From an uncultured Myxococcaceae bacterium (GTDB lineage: Bacteria; Myxococcota_A; Polyangia; Polyangiales; Ga0077539), in NCBI GenBank assembly GCA_945952225.1, contig CAMFHP010000054.1, positions 1 to 51,108 of the forward strand: 51,108 bases of DNA. Reading direction: 5' to 3'. The notes under the pieces were generated by a model. That model saw only the letters and a list, made by a program, of their open reading frames with translations, ran no database searches and was not told the origin of the DNA. The translations under genes were made by a program, and so were the position numbers. Of this stretch, positions 30,757 to 39,635 are shown piece after piece (within the stretch, counting starts at the first letter, position 1; each line of letters starts with the position of its first letter).

Positions 30757-32496
30757 ATGCGCAGTCTCTCCAGGGCATTCATGGGCGTCGGCTGTCTCGC
30801 GGTCCTCGCGGCGTGCAGCGCGGGCAACGGCGGGGTCATCGTCGAAGGCCCCGACGACAGCGGCACCGTGGGAGACAGCGGCGCACGCGTCGATGCGCGG
30901 GTCGACAGCGCGGTCTCGCGCGATGGCAGCGTGACGGGCGATGCGACGGTCTCGCGCGACGGCAGCGTGGCGGGCGATGCGACCACCTCGCGCGATGGGA
31001 GCGTGGCGGGCGATGGCGCCGTGGGCGTCGATGGTGCGGTGGGCACCGACGGCGGCGCGCCTTCGACCTGCGGCTCGCGCGAGGTCTGCGACGACGGACT
31101 CGACAACGACTGCAACGGCCGCGTCGATGACGGCTGCGCGTGCATTCCGGGCATGACCCAGCGCTGCTACGACGGCCCGCTCTCGCAGGCGGGGCGCGGG
31201 GTCTGCGTGTACGGCACGCAGCGCTGTGAGGGCACCGGCGAGTTCGGCACGTGGAGCGCCTGCACCGGCAGCGGTTCGCCGCAGCCCGTGGTGTGCGGGC
31301 GGATGATGGACTTCCGCTGCAACGGCAACATCGACGAGGGCTGCGCGTGCACGCCGGGCATGACCCGGAGCTGCTACTCGGGCCCTGCGGGAACGTCGGG
31401 TGTGGGCGCCTGCCGCGCGGGCACGCAGACCTGCGCGATGACCGCGACGGGATCGGCCTGGGGAACGTGCACGGGTGAGGTTCTGCCCGGCAGCCGCGAC
31501 CTCTGCGACGGCGTGGATCGCGACTGCGACGGTACGGCGAACACGGGCTGCGCGTGCGTGCTCAACGCGGCGCGGAGCTGCTACTCGGGGCCCACGGGCA
31601 CGCAGGGCGTGGGCCTGTGTCGCGCGGGCACGCAGCGCTGCGTGGCGGGTGCGAGCGGCGGCACGATGTGGGGCGCGTGCACGGGCGAGGTGCTCCCCGC
31701 GGCGGACCTCTGCGACGGCATGGACCGCAACTGCGACGGCAACAGCAACACGGGCTGCACGTGCATGGCCGGCGCGACGCGGGCCTGCTACACGGGCCCC
31801 GCGGGCACGGCGGGCGTGGGCATCTGCCGCGCGGGGTTGCAGACCTGCTCGCGCACCTCGACGTCGATGACCGCGTGGGACACGGCGTGTGCGGGACAGA
31901 CGCTGCCCGCGGCCGCGGAGGTCTGCGGCAACCGTCTCGATGACAACTGCAACGGCATGGTCGACGAGGGGTGCCCCGCGACGCCGATGTGTCCCACGGG
32001 CTTCGACCTGCTCAACGACCGGAACAACTGCGGGCGCTGCGGCAACGTGTGCCCCGCGGATCAGGCCTGCGCCGCGGGCGTGTGCGTGGGCAACGGCAAC
32101 CTCCGCATCACGATGACCTGGGACCGCATGGGCGACATGGACCTCCACGTCGTTCCGCCCTGCGGCACGGAGATCTACTACGGCCGTCAGGTGGCGTGCG
32201 GCGGCAACCTCGACGTCGACAGCTGCCCCGCGCAGAGCCCGAGCAGCTCGTACCCGTCGGGCACCGATCCGTGCACGGGCCCCGAGAACATCTACTGGGC
32301 CGGCACGCCCGCGAACGGCACCTACGTCGTGTGCGCCAACCCCTGGGCCCTCAGCACCACGGTGAACTACCGCGTGACCGTCACCCGCGGCACCACGGTG
32401 ATCCGCACGTGGACGGGCTCGCGCAGCGGCTCCGCGGGCTATCGCGCGTGCTCGCCCACGTCGCCGTCGTACATCGGCAGCTTCACGATCCCCTGA
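30757..32496 (+). CDS. Lipoprotein with MopE-type Cys/Asp repeats and C-terminal beta domain
   Basis: A 579-residue protein. The lipoprotein signal is CLAVLAAC, followed by a linker with three tandem 12-residue repeats (SRDGSVAGDAT type) and a Cys-rich region of about five units, each with D-N-D-C-N/D-G motifs such as DNDCNGRVDDGC, DRDCDGTANTGC and DNNCNGMVDEGC-like DDNCNGMVDEGC. Such motifs resemble the putative metal-binding repeat of the Methylococcus MopE protein. The C-terminal about 140 residues begin WDRMGDMDLHV, a beta-sandwich-like domain similar to DUF2135/YfaP. ATG 30757 has GGAAGG seven bases upstream. It is probably a surface-exposed, metal-binding protein; the function is unknown. 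Confidence 0.88.
   Translation: MRSLSRAFMGVGCLAVLAACSAGNGGVIVEGPDDSGTVGDSGARVDARVDSAVSRDGSVTGDATVSRDGSVAGDATTSRDGSVAGDGAVGVDGAVGTDGGAPSTCGSREVCDDGLDNDCNGRVDDGCACIPGMTQRCYDGPLSQAGRGVCVYGTQRCEGTGEFGTWSACTGSGSPQPVVCGRMMDFRCNGNIDEGCACTPGMTRSCYSGPAGTSGVGACRAGTQTCAMTATGSAWGTCTGEVLPGSRDLCDGVDRDCDGTANTGCACVLNAARSCYSGPTGTQGVGLCRAGTQRCVAGASGGTMWGACTGEVLPAADLCDGMDRNCDGNSNTGCTCMAGATRACYTGPAGTAGVGICRAGLQTCSRTSTSMTAWDTACAGQTLPAAAEVCGNRLDDNCNGMVDEGCPATPMCPTGFDLLNDRNNCGRCGNVCPADQACAAGVCVGNGNLRITMTWDRMGDMDLHVVPPCGTEIYYGRQVACGGNLDVDSCPAQSPSSSYPSGTDPCTGPENIYWAGTPANGTYVVCANPWALSTTVNYRVTVTRGTTVIRTWTGSRSGSAGYRACSPTSPSYIGSFTIP
30916..31023 (+). repeat. Three tandem 36-bp repeats in the MopE-type lipoprotein gene
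   Basis: Units start at 30916, 30952 and 30988, exactly 36 bases apart, and encode SRDGS(V)xGDxx linker repeats. A degenerate further unit follows. Such in-frame repeats can expand or contract without a frameshift. Confidence 0.8.
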
Positions 32497-32529
32497 CCCG
32501 CCTGTCGCGCGCGCGTCGGCGCCCTGCGC

Positions 32530-32874
32530 TCACTGCACCACGAGGGTCGTCGCGCGGGTGATGCGCGCGGCCCTCATCACCCCCATGAGCTCGTGCTGAC
32601 AGTTCTCCGTGCGGAGGTCCCAGAGGCCCCGCGGGATGCGCACCGTGCGGGTGGTGTTGGGGTCGATGGTGGCGCTGCCGAGGAGGTCATCGCTCCATCG
32701 GTCTTCGCCGGGCACGGACAGAAACAGAAAGCACACGGTCTCGCTCGCGCGGTTCGTGAGCCCGAGAGGAACGGCCGTTCCATCGAGGGCCACGGGCTGC
32801 GTCGACGAGCACGCGACGAGGGAGAAGAGGGCCGCGAGGGTCGCGCGGCGGAGCAGTGTGAGGGCGTGGGTCAT
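32530..32874 (-). CDS. Small lipoprotein of unknown function
   Basis: A 114-residue protein with a lipoprotein signal (TLAALFSLVAC). A compact beta-rich domain of about 90 residues follows, with NRASETVCFLFLSV and RIPRGLWDLRTENC. Two cysteines outside the lipobox (about 47 and 92) could form a disulfide. It is convergent with the MopE-type gene (33 bp apart) and divergent from the FHA activator. No family was recognised. Confidence 0.7.
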   Translation of the reverse strand: MTHALTLLRRATLAALFSLVACSSTQPVALDGTAVPLGLTNRASETVCFLFLSVPGEDRWSDDLLGSATIDPNTTRTVRIPRGLWDLRTENCQHELMGVMRAARITRATTLVVQ

Positions 32875-32998
32875 TCGTCGCGCGCTCTAGCACAGACCGC
32901 ATGCGCGCCCGAAACGCGCGCGTGTCGCAAACGGGGCGGTGTTTGCGAATTGGAGTATGCTCGCCGCGGCTTCGGCGCATCGCCGCGAGAGGTTCAGA

Positions 32999-34822
32999 AT
33001 GCCCTGTCTCCGATGGATCGGCGCGCAAGGGCGCGGCCGGGTGTTTCCCATCTACAAGTCGATCTCGACGATCGGCAGCGCCGGGGGCAACGACATCGCC
33101 CTCGACGCGCCGGGCGTGGCCCAGTGGCACGCGCAGATCGTCTTCGACGGCCGCGACTTCTCGCTCGACGAGGTCGACCCCGTGGCCGAGATCCAGGTGA
33201 ACCAGAAGCGCAAGCGCCGCGCGCGCCTCGCCCACAACGACCACCTCCTCGTGGGCGGCGCCGAGCTTGTCTTCTCGATGCTCGAAGAGGCCGAGGGGCC
33301 GGGCCGCGCGGGCGCGCAGGGCGATGTCTCGCAGGCCGAGCTCACGGGGCTGCGCAAGCTCTATGAGTTCAGTCAGCGCTTGCTCGTGACCCGCGACGTG
33401 CAGACGCTCCTCGAGGCCCTGCTCGATGGGGCCATCGAGGCCACCGGGGCCGACAAGGGCTTCGTGGTGATGCTCCGCGAGACGCAGACCGAGGTGCGCG
33501 CCGCGCGAAACCTCCGGCAGGAGAACCTCCCCGACGCCGTGCGCCAGCTCTCGGACAGCATCCTCGCGAAGGTGATCGAGAGCCGTCGACCGCTCATCGT
33601 GCACAACGCCGTCGACGACACGCTGTTCCGCAGCGCCGCGTCGGTGATGAACCTCAAGCTGTGCTCGGTGATGTGCGCGCCGCTGCTCTCGGGCGGTGAG
33701 CTCCTCGGGCTCATCTACCTGGGCAACGACCGGGTCACGCACCTCTTCGATCCGAAGGCGCTCGACATCCTCTCGGTGTTCGCCGCGCAGGCCTCGATGA
33801 TCCTCAAGAACACGATGGTCATGGAGACGCTGCGCCACGGGAACGCCGAGCTGGAGAAGAAGCTCAAGGAGCAGCGCTTCGGCGAGATCATCGGGAGCTG
33901 CGACTCGATGCTCAAGGTGTTCACCAAGGTGCAGAAGGTCGCGCCCACCGACGTGTCGGTGCTCATCACGGGCGAGACGGGCACGGGCAAGGAGCTCATC
34001 GCGCGAGAGATTCACAACCGCTCGTCGCGCGCGCAGGGGCCCTTCGTGGTGATCAACTGCGGGGCCATTCCCGAGAACCTCATGGAGAGCGAGCTCTTCG
34101 GGCACGTGCGCGGGGCGTTCACCGGCGCCGTGGCGACGCGGCAGGGGAAGTTCCAGGCGGCGCACGGGGGCACGCTCTTTCTCGACGAGATCGGCGAGCT
34201 CCCCCTCGCGCTGCAGGTGAAGCTCCTGCGGGCCCTTCAAGAGCGCGTGGTCACCAAGGTGGGCGATTCGAAGCCCGAGCGCGTCGACATCCGGGTCATC
34301 GCCGCGACGCACCGCAACCTCGAAGAAGAGATCCGCAAGAACGCCTTCCGCGAGGACCTCTACTACCGCCTCAACGTGGTGAACATCCTGCTGCCGCCGC
34401 TGCGCGACCGCGGGGATGACGTCATCGTGCTCGCGCGCTTTCTGCTCCAGAAGTACGCGGCGGAGATGGGCAGCGCGATCAAGGGCTTCACGCCCAACGC
34501 GCTCATCGCGGTGCGCAAGTACGACTGGCCGGGCAACGTGCGGCAGCTCGAGAACCGCATCAAGAAGGCCCTCGTGCTCTGCGACAAGTCGCTCGTGGGC
34601 CCCGAGGATCTCGACCTCAACCCCGAGAACCTCACGACCATCGTCGCGCTCGACAAGGCGAAGGAAGACTTTCAGCGCCGGTACATCCTCGAAGTGCTGG
34701 AGCGCAACAACGGCAACCGCACGAAGACCGCGCGCGACCTCGGCGTCGACCCCCGCACGATCTTCCGCTACCTCGAAAAAGAGGGCGGTCCTGCGCCGGG
34801 CGGGAGCTTTCCCGAAGAGTGA
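32999..34822 (+). CDS. Sigma-54 activator with FHA and GAF sensory domains
   Basis: A 607-residue regulator. An FHA domain (about 10-95, with [11 protein letters not shown] and QWHAQI) would read phosphothreonine. A GAF domain (about 120-270) would bind a small ligand. The AAA+ domain (about 285-520) has Walker A GETGTGKE, the sigma-54 contact loop GAFTGA, and Walker [13 protein letters not shown]. The C-terminal Fis-type helix-turn-helix contains [21 protein letters not shown]. It opens RNAP-sigma54 promoters. ATG 32999 has GAGAGG six bases upstream. The second FHA activator starts six bases after its stop, so they are cotranscribed. Confidence 0.93.
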   Translation: MPCLRWIGAQGRGRVFPIYKSISTIGSAGGNDIALDAPGVAQWHAQIVFDGRDFSLDEVDPVAEIQVNQKRKRRARLAHNDHLLVGGAELVFSMLEEAEGPGRAGAQGDVSQAELTGLRKLYEFSQRLLVTRDVQTLLEALLDGAIEATGADKGFVVMLRETQTEVRAARNLRQENLPDAVRQLSDSILAKVIESRRPLIVHNAVDDTLFRSAASVMNLKLCSVMCAPLLSGGELLGLIYLGNDRVTHLFDPKALDILSVFAAQASMILKNTMVMETLRHGNAELEKKLKEQRFGEIIGSCDSMLKVFTKVQKVAPTDVSVLITGETGTGKELIAREIHNRSSRAQGPFVVINCGAIPENLMESELFGHVRGAFTGAVATRQGKFQAAHGGTLFLDEIGELPLALQVKLLRALQERVVTKVGDSKPERVDIRVIAATHRNLEEEIRKNAFREDLYYRLNVVNILLPPLRDRGDDVIVLARFLLQKYAAEMGSAIKGFTPNALIAVRKYDWPGNVRQLENRIKKALVLCDKSLVGPEDLDLNPENLTTIVALDKAKEDFQRRYILEVLERNNGNRTKTARDLGVDPRTIFRYLEKEGGPAPGGSFPEE

Positions 34823-34828
34823 CCGCGC

Positions 34829-36214
34829 ATGGGTGACGACCACACGATGACCGCGCCCGCGCTGCGGGCCCGCGCGCCCTCGACCCGCTACGTCGAGGTG
34901 CTCTCACCGGGGCGTCCGTCGCCGTACCGCACCCGTGAGGGCGTGGTGCGCCTCGGCCGCGACGCGGGCAACGAGGTCGTGATCGAAGACCCCTTCGTCT
35001 CGCGCGTGCACCTCGAGGTGCGGATCTTTCCGCACGGCGTCGAGGTGGTCGACCTCGACACGAAGAACGGCACCTTCTACCAGGGCGCGCGCATCCGCGA
35101 GCTCGCCGTGCGCGACGAGGTCACGCTCCAGCTCGGCAAGCAGGTGACCGTGCGCGTGCGCGTGGGCGACGACGCGCCGGCGGTGAAGCCCACACCGAAG
35201 ACCGACGGCGAGCTCGTGGGCGACTCCGCGCCGATGCAGCGCCTGCGCATGGCCCTCTCGAAGCTCGCGCCCTCGCACCTCACCGTGCTCATCGAGGGCG
35301 AGACGGGCACGGGCAAGGAGGTCGTGGCCCGCGCGATCCACCGTCTCTCACCGCGCGCGGCGAAGCCCTTCGTGGTGTTCGACTGCGCGGCGGTGTCGCC
35401 CTCGCTCATCGCGTCGGAGCTGTTCGGTCACGTGAAGGGCGCCTACACCGGCGCGGTGGGCGCGAGCGAAGGGGCGTTCCGCGCGGCGCACGGGGGCACG
35501 CTCTTTCTCGACGAGATCGGCGAGCTGCCGTTGGAGCTTCAGCCCGCGCTGCTGCGTGCGCTCGAAGCGCGGCAGGTGAAGCCCGTGGGTGGCGACGGGT
35601 ACGTGAGCGTCGACGTGCGCGTGGTGGCCGCGACGAACCGCTCGCTCGACGCCGAGGTCGAGGCCGCGCGCTTTCGCAAAGACCTTCTCTTTCGCCTCGC
35701 CGTGGGCCGCGTGAAGGTTCCCTCGCTCAAGGCTCGTCCCGACGACGTGCCCACGCTGGCCGCGCACTTCGCCTCGCTGCTCGGTGCCACGCTCTCGGCC
35801 CCGGTGCTCGCGCAGCTCGCGGCGCGCGCGTGGCCGGGCAACGTGCGCGAGCTTCGCAACGAGGTCGACCGCGCGGTGATGCTCTCGGGCGGTCACGGGG
35901 CCCACGTCACGTCGCTCGACCCCTTCGGCGACGACGAAGACGACGACGGCGACGTGCCCGCGGTGGCGCCGGCCGAGGCGCTCCGCACGGCGATGGCGAG
36001 CGACGACGGGCAGAAGCTCCTCGCGCTGAGCTTTCAAGACGCCAAGCAGGAGGCCGTCGACCGCTTCGAACGCGAGTACCTGCTGCGCCTCATCGAGTCG
36101 ACGAACTACAACCTCTCCGAGGCCGGACGCCGCTCGGGCGTGCACCGTCGCTACCTCCGCGAGCTGTTCAAGAAGCACGACATCGACCTCGCCGCCCTGC
36201 GCGCGAAGCGCTGA
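34829..36214 (+). CDS. Sigma-54 activator with FHA domain
   Basis: A 461-residue regulator. The N-terminal FHA domain (about 30-115) has the signature VVRLGRDAGNE, SRVHLEV and TKNGTF. The AAA+ domain (about 125-360) has [14 protein letters not shown] and [12 protein letters not shown]. The C-terminal Fis helix-turn-helix ends with NYNLSEAGRRSGVHRRYLRELF. The sigma-54 contact loop is GAYTGA rather than GAFTGA, a substitution that still occurs in some functional activators. An acidic run (DDEDDDGD) joins AAA+ and DNA-binding parts. FHA input suggests control by a Ser/Thr kinase such as the one near 45 kb, but that pairing is inference. It starts six bases after the previous gene. Confidence 0.92.
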   Translation: MGDDHTMTAPALRARAPSTRYVEVLSPGRPSPYRTREGVVRLGRDAGNEVVIEDPFVSRVHLEVRIFPHGVEVVDLDTKNGTFYQGARIRELAVRDEVTLQLGKQVTVRVRVGDDAPAVKPTPKTDGELVGDSAPMQRLRMALSKLAPSHLTVLIEGETGTGKEVVARAIHRLSPRAAKPFVVFDCAAVSPSLIASELFGHVKGAYTGAVGASEGAFRAAHGGTLFLDEIGELPLELQPALLRALEARQVKPVGGDGYVSVDVRVVAATNRSLDAEVEAARFRKDLLFRLAVGRVKVPSLKARPDDVPTLAAHFASLLGATLSAPVLAQLAARAWPGNVRELRNEVDRAVMLSGGHGAHVTSLDPFGDDEDDDGDVPAVAPAEALRTAMASDDGQKLLALSFQDAKQEAVDRFEREYLLRLIESTNYNLSEAGRRSGVHRRYLRELFKKHDIDLAALRAKR

Positions 36215-36217
36215 CGC

Positions 36218-37246
36218 TCACGCCGCGATCACGAGCACGCTGTCGCCGAACTCGTGGTGCAGATACCCCCGCGCCTCGGCCTCGCGCACCGCCGCGTGGA
36301 GGTGCTCCGCGGGCGCGAAGGCCGTGAGCAGCGCGAAGTGCGACGTGTCGGGCTCGTGCATGCCCGAGAGCACCGCGTCGACCACGCGCACCGGCGTCGA
36401 GCCGTCGATGCGAAGTGCCGTGATTCCAGCGGTTGCGCGCAAGGTGCCGTGCGCCGAGGCGCAGCCTTCGAGGGCGCGCACCACCGAGGTTCCGACGGCG
36501 ACGATGCGTCCTCCCAGGCGCTTCGTGCGGGCGATGGCGTCGACGGTCTCTGCGGGAATCTCGTAGCGCTCGGGCAGCGGGAGCCGCGCGTCGAGGGCGT
36601 CGTCACCCGTGGCCGAGAGACCCGCCGCGTGGGTGATCCGCGCGAGCGAGACGCCCTGCGCGCGCAGCGCCGCGAGGAGCGACCATCGCAGGGGACGTCC
36701 CGCCGAAGGCATCTCGACGCTCCACGGCCTGCCCGCATACGCGGTCTGCGCGTGCCACAGCGCGAGGGGCGCGCGCAGGTGGGCGTACTGCACCGGGCGT
36801 CCCTTCGCGTAGACGGTCTGCCAGAACGTGTCGTCGTCGCACGCGAAGCGCAGCGTCACGAGGCGCGCGCTCTCGGGCGACACCGCGGTCACCGTCGCGT
36901 CGAGCGCCTCGACCACGCGGATCACCTCGCCCACCCGCACGTTCGGCGGCGGCGCGCGGTGCTCGGTGCGCGTGCGCCAGTCGCCCTCGCCGAAGAGCAC
37001 GGCCTGCCACTCGGTGCTCTCGTGGCCCGGCGCGGCCAGACGAAGCTCGATGGGCGCGCCCGCTGCGGTGCGCGCGGTGAGCGAGGCGGGCACCGTGGCG
37101 GCGTCGTTCACCACGAGCAGGTCGCCCGCGCGGAGAAAGTCTCCGAGCGCGCCGACGGTGCTGTGCGTCTGCGCGCCCGTGCGCGGATCGAGCACGAGGA
37201 GCCGCTCGTCGAGCGACGCGTCGCGGGGCCAGTCGGCGGGCCTCAC
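36218..37246 (-). CDS. queA: QueA-family S-adenosylmethionine:tRNA ribosyltransferase-isomerase
   Basis: A 342-residue protein with QueA features: VVNDAATVPASL, GRPVQYAHL, AVGTSVVRALEG and a C-terminal GYLHHEFGDSVLVI. QueA transfers a ribosyl unit from AdoMet to preQ1-tRNA to form epoxyqueuosine. The usual ITNFHLPxSTLLMLVSAFAG segment reads LSGMHEPDTSHFALLTAFAP, so this is a divergent subgroup whose activity as QueA is less certain. GTG 37246 overlaps the SDR stop as GTGA, so the pair is coupled. No other queuosine gene is near. Confidence 0.82.
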   Translation of the reverse strand: MRPADWPRDASLDERLLVLDPRTGAQTHSTVGALGDFLRAGDLLVVNDAATVPASLTARTAAGAPIELRLAAPGHESTEWQAVLFGEGDWRTRTEHRAPPPNVRVGEVIRVVEALDATVTAVSPESARLVTLRFACDDDTFWQTVYAKGRPVQYAHLRAPLALWHAQTAYAGRPWSVEMPSAGRPLRWSLLAALRAQGVSLARITHAAGLSATGDDALDARLPLPERYEIPAETVDAIARTKRLGGRIVAVGTSVVRALEGCASAHGTLRATAGITALRIDGSTPVRVVDAVLSGMHEPDTSHFALLTAFAPAEHLHAAVREAEARGYLHHEFGDSVLVIAA

Positions 37247-37968
37247 CGCGACACCGCGAGCTGCGAGAGGGTGTGTCGCGCGCCGGTGGTGATGCGTCCG
37301 TCGGCGAGCGCGTCGACGATCGCGCGGGCCACGGCGTCGGGGCGCGCGAGGGCGCTGCGGTCGGCGTCGGGCATCGCCGCGGCGTGGAGCGCGGTGTCCA
37401 TCTCGCCGGGGTCGAGGGAGGCCACGGTCACGTTCGTGCCCTGGAGCTCGGCGGCCCAGATGCGCGCCATGTGATCGGCCGCGGCCTTCGAGAGCCCGTA
37501 GGCGCCCCAGGTGGGGTACGCCTCGACGGCGGCGTCGGAGCTCACGAAGAGCACCGTGCCGTCACCGCGCAGGGCCATGGAGCCCGCGACGATCTTCGTG
37601 AGGCGAAAGGGGCCCACGACGTTCACCGCGAGGGCCTCGTCGAGCGACTCGCAGTCGGTGTCGAGCAGCGGGCGCAGGGGCACGGGGCCGAGCGTCGAGG
37701 CGTTGTGCACGAGCAGGTCGACGGGGCCGAGGAGCGCCGCGGCAGCGCCTGCGATGCGGTGCGATTGCAGCTTGTCGCCCACGTCGCCGACGAGGGCGTG
37801 CGCTTCGAATCCCTCGTCGCGGAGGGCGCGCACGGCGGCGTGGAGCGGGGCCTCGCGGCGGGCCACGAGGGCGAGGCGGGCGCCGCGGCGGGCGAGCGCG
37901 AAGGCCAGCGCGAGGCCGAGGCCCTGCGAGGCGCCGGTGAGAAGGGCGGTGCGTCCGTGGAGGTGCAT
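37243..37968 (-). CDS. Short-chain dehydrogenase/reductase
   Basis: A 241-residue Rossmann-fold oxidoreductase with TGASQGLG (cofactor loop), HNAS near 90, Ser-Ser in VLFVSSDAA, and the catalytic YGLSK (Tyr-x-x-x-Lys). The cofactor loop has Arg at the end of beta-2 (LVARREA), which suggests NADP preference. The substrate cannot be told. ATG 37968 has AAAGGA six bases upstream; the upstream frame is not family-like. It is coupled to queA and divergent from the XRE-cupin gene, across the operator array. Confidence 0.9.
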   Translation of the reverse strand: MHLHGRTALLTGASQGLGLALAFALARRGARLALVARREAPLHAAVRALRDEGFEAHALVGDVGDKLQSHRIAGAAAALLGPVDLLVHNASTLGPVPLRPLLDTDCESLDEALAVNVVGPFRLTKIVAGSMALRGDGTVLFVSSDAAVEAYPTWGAYGLSKAAADHMARIWAAELQGTNVTVASLDPGEMDTALHAAAMPDADRSALARPDAVARAIVDALADGRITTGARHTLSQLAVSR

Positions 37969-38032
37969 GGCGGATCCTTTCGGCGGCGCGTGGGTGGTGT
38001 GCGCCGCGGATGGACGAGAGGTAGCGCGGCCA

Positions 38033-38077
38033 TGACAACGGGTTGTCACCGCTGCCAATCTGTTGGCAGAGTGCCAA
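38033..38077. promoter_or_regulatory. Array of three inverted repeats between the SDR and XRE-cupin genes
   Basis: Three palindromes are packed into 45 bp: TGACAA-CGGG-TTGTCA (38033-38048), CTGCCAA-TCTG-TTGGCAG (38052-38069) and TTGGCA-GAG-TGCCAA (38063-38077). The second and third share an arm. The first two centres are 20 bp apart, about two helical turns. The array abuts the XRE start and is 65 bp from the SDR start, and likely is the operator of the XRE-cupin regulator. Confidence 0.65.
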
Positions 38078-38080
38078 CGC

Positions 38081-38647
38081 ATGGGAGCGACGAAGGGCGA
38101 CGATCTGGCCGCGCGGCTCGCGGCGAACGTGCGGGCGCTGCGCGACGCGCGGGGGCTCACGCAGGCGCAGCTCGCGAAGGCCTCGGGGCTGCCGCGGGCG
38201 ACGTGGGCGAACCTCGAATCGGGCGCGGCGAACCCCACGCTGGCCGTGCTCCATCGGGTGGCGGTGGCGCTCCAGGTGTCGCTCGAGGAGCTCATCGCGG
38301 CGCCGCGCACGGGCACACACTTCTATCCGCGCGCGCAGATCGCGACGCGGGCGCGGGGCGATGCGACGGTGCGAAAGCTCCTGCCCGAGCGCATCGCGGG
38401 GGCCGAGATCGACCGCATCGAGCTGCCGCCGGGCGGACGGATGACGGGCGTTCCCCACACGCCGGGCACGCGGGAGTTTCTCGCGTGCGAGCGGGGCTCG
38501 CTGGTGCTCACCGCGTCGGGCGAGACGTGGACCCTCGCCGAGGGGGATGTGATCGCGTTTCGCGGAGACCAGCGCCACGGGTACATGAACCCCGGGCGCG
38601 GCGTGGCGGTGGGATGGTCGGTCGTGCTGCTCGAACCCGTGGAGTGA
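38081..38647 (+). CDS. XRE-family regulator with cupin domain
   Basis: A 188-residue protein. The helix-turn-helix (about 8-65) has GLTQAQLAKASGLPRATWANLESG. The C-terminal cupin (about 105-185) has FLACERGSLVLTASGE, LAEGDVIAFRGDQRHGYMNPG. Such regulators bind a small molecule in the cupin and act on adjacent genes. ATG 38081 lies four bases after the last inverted repeat of the array (TTG 38063 is an alternative start but falls within the array). It is divergent from the SDR-queA pair and its stop abuts that of the next gene. Confidence 0.93.
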   Translation: MGATKGDDLAARLAANVRALRDARGLTQAQLAKASGLPRATWANLESGAANPTLAVLHRVAVALQVSLEELIAAPRTGTHFYPRAQIATRARGDATVRKLLPERIAGAEIDRIELPPGGRMTGVPHTPGTREFLACERGSLVLTASGETWTLAEGDVIAFRGDQRHGYMNPGRGVAVGWSVVLLEPVE

Positions 38648-39523
38648 CTACTTCTTCTCGTCGGTCCACACGTAGAAGCCCTCGCCGGACTTCTTGCCGA
38701 GCTTGCCCGCGCGCACCATCTGGCGCAGCAGCGCGGGCGGGCGGAACTGCTCGCCGAGCTCGCGGTGCAGGTGGTCGAGGATCGCCAGTCGCACGTCGAG
38801 CCCCACGAGGTCCGTGAGCTTGAGCGGGCCCATCGGGTGGCGGTACCCGAGCTCCATCGCGCGGTCGATGTCTTCGGCCGAGGCCACGCCGCTCTCGACC
38901 ATGCGCATCGCCTCGACGCCGAGGATCACCCCCAGGCGGCTCGTCGCGAAGCCCGCCACGTCGCGCACCACGATCGAGGTCTTGCCGATGCGCTTCGCCA
39001 ACGCCTGCGCGCGCTCGATGTGGGCGTCGCTCGTGCGGAGTCCGCGCACGATCTCCAGGAGTTCCATCACCGGCACGGGGTTGAAGAAGTGCATGCCCAC
39101 GAGGCGCGTCGGGTCACGCAGCGCGCTCGCGATCTCGGTGATCGACAGCGACGACGTGTTGCTCCCGAGGAGCGCGTGCGCCGGGGCCGCCGCGTCGATG
39201 CGACGGAACGTGTCGAGCTTGAGGTCCATGCGCTCGGGCACGGCCTCGATCACCACGTCCGCGTCTCCCACCGCCGCTTCGAGGGGAACGCCCCACGCCA
39301 ACCGCGCCAGCGTCGCGTCGCGCTGCTCGCCCGTGAGCTTCGCCTTCGCCACCATGCGCTCCAGCGACCCGGCCACCGCGGCCTTCGCCTTCGCGACCAC
39401 CGCCTCGCTCACGTCGCACACGGCCACCGTGTAGCCCGCCTGCGCGCACACCTGCGCGATGCCGTTGCCCATGGTGCCCGCGCCGATCACGGCCACCCGC
39501 CCGATGCTCGCCAACTCGCTCAT
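38648..39523 (-). CDS. 3-hydroxybutyryl-CoA dehydrogenase
   Basis: A 291-residue 3-hydroxyacyl-CoA dehydrogenase with the NAD-binding GAGTMGNGIAQVCAQAG, the catalytic region MHFFNPVPVMELLEIV (catalytic His), and YRHPMGPLKLTDLVGLD and GKKSGEGFYVW at the C-terminus. It converts 3-hydroxybutyryl-CoA to acetoacetyl-CoA, in butanoate/PHB metabolism or downstream of glutaryl-CoA breakdown. Full length. Its stop codon directly abuts that of the XRE-cupin gene, a convergent arrangement with no gap. Confidence 0.93.
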   Translation of the reverse strand: MSELASIGRVAVIGAGTMGNGIAQVCAQAGYTVAVCDVSEAVVAKAKAAVAGSLERMVAKAKLTGEQRDATLARLAWGVPLEAAVGDADVVIEAVPERMDLKLDTFRRIDAAAPAHALLGSNTSSLSITEIASALRDPTRLVGMHFFNPVPVMELLEIVRGLRTSDAHIERAQALAKRIGKTSIVVRDVAGFATSRLGVILGVEAMRMVESGVASAEDIDRAMELGYRHPMGPLKLTDLVGLDVRLAILDHLHRELGEQFRPPALLRQMVRAGKLGKKSGEGFYVWTDEKK

Positions 39524-39635
39524 GGCGCGGTCTATACCCGCAAGGTCGCACCCGTCGCCACGGTTTGACCGCGCAAGTTCCTGCGGTCGGAAAATGTCAC
39601 CGCTCCGAGGTCAGAGGGTTGTTCCCGGTGGCGTC

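Noticed and set aside
30916-31023. Tandem repeats as a CRISPR array
   Set aside because: The units are contiguous, in-frame and code for a protein linker, with no spacers.
32687-34843. Long minus-strand frame opposite the FHA activator
   Set aside because: Shadow of a well-supported sigma-54 activator.
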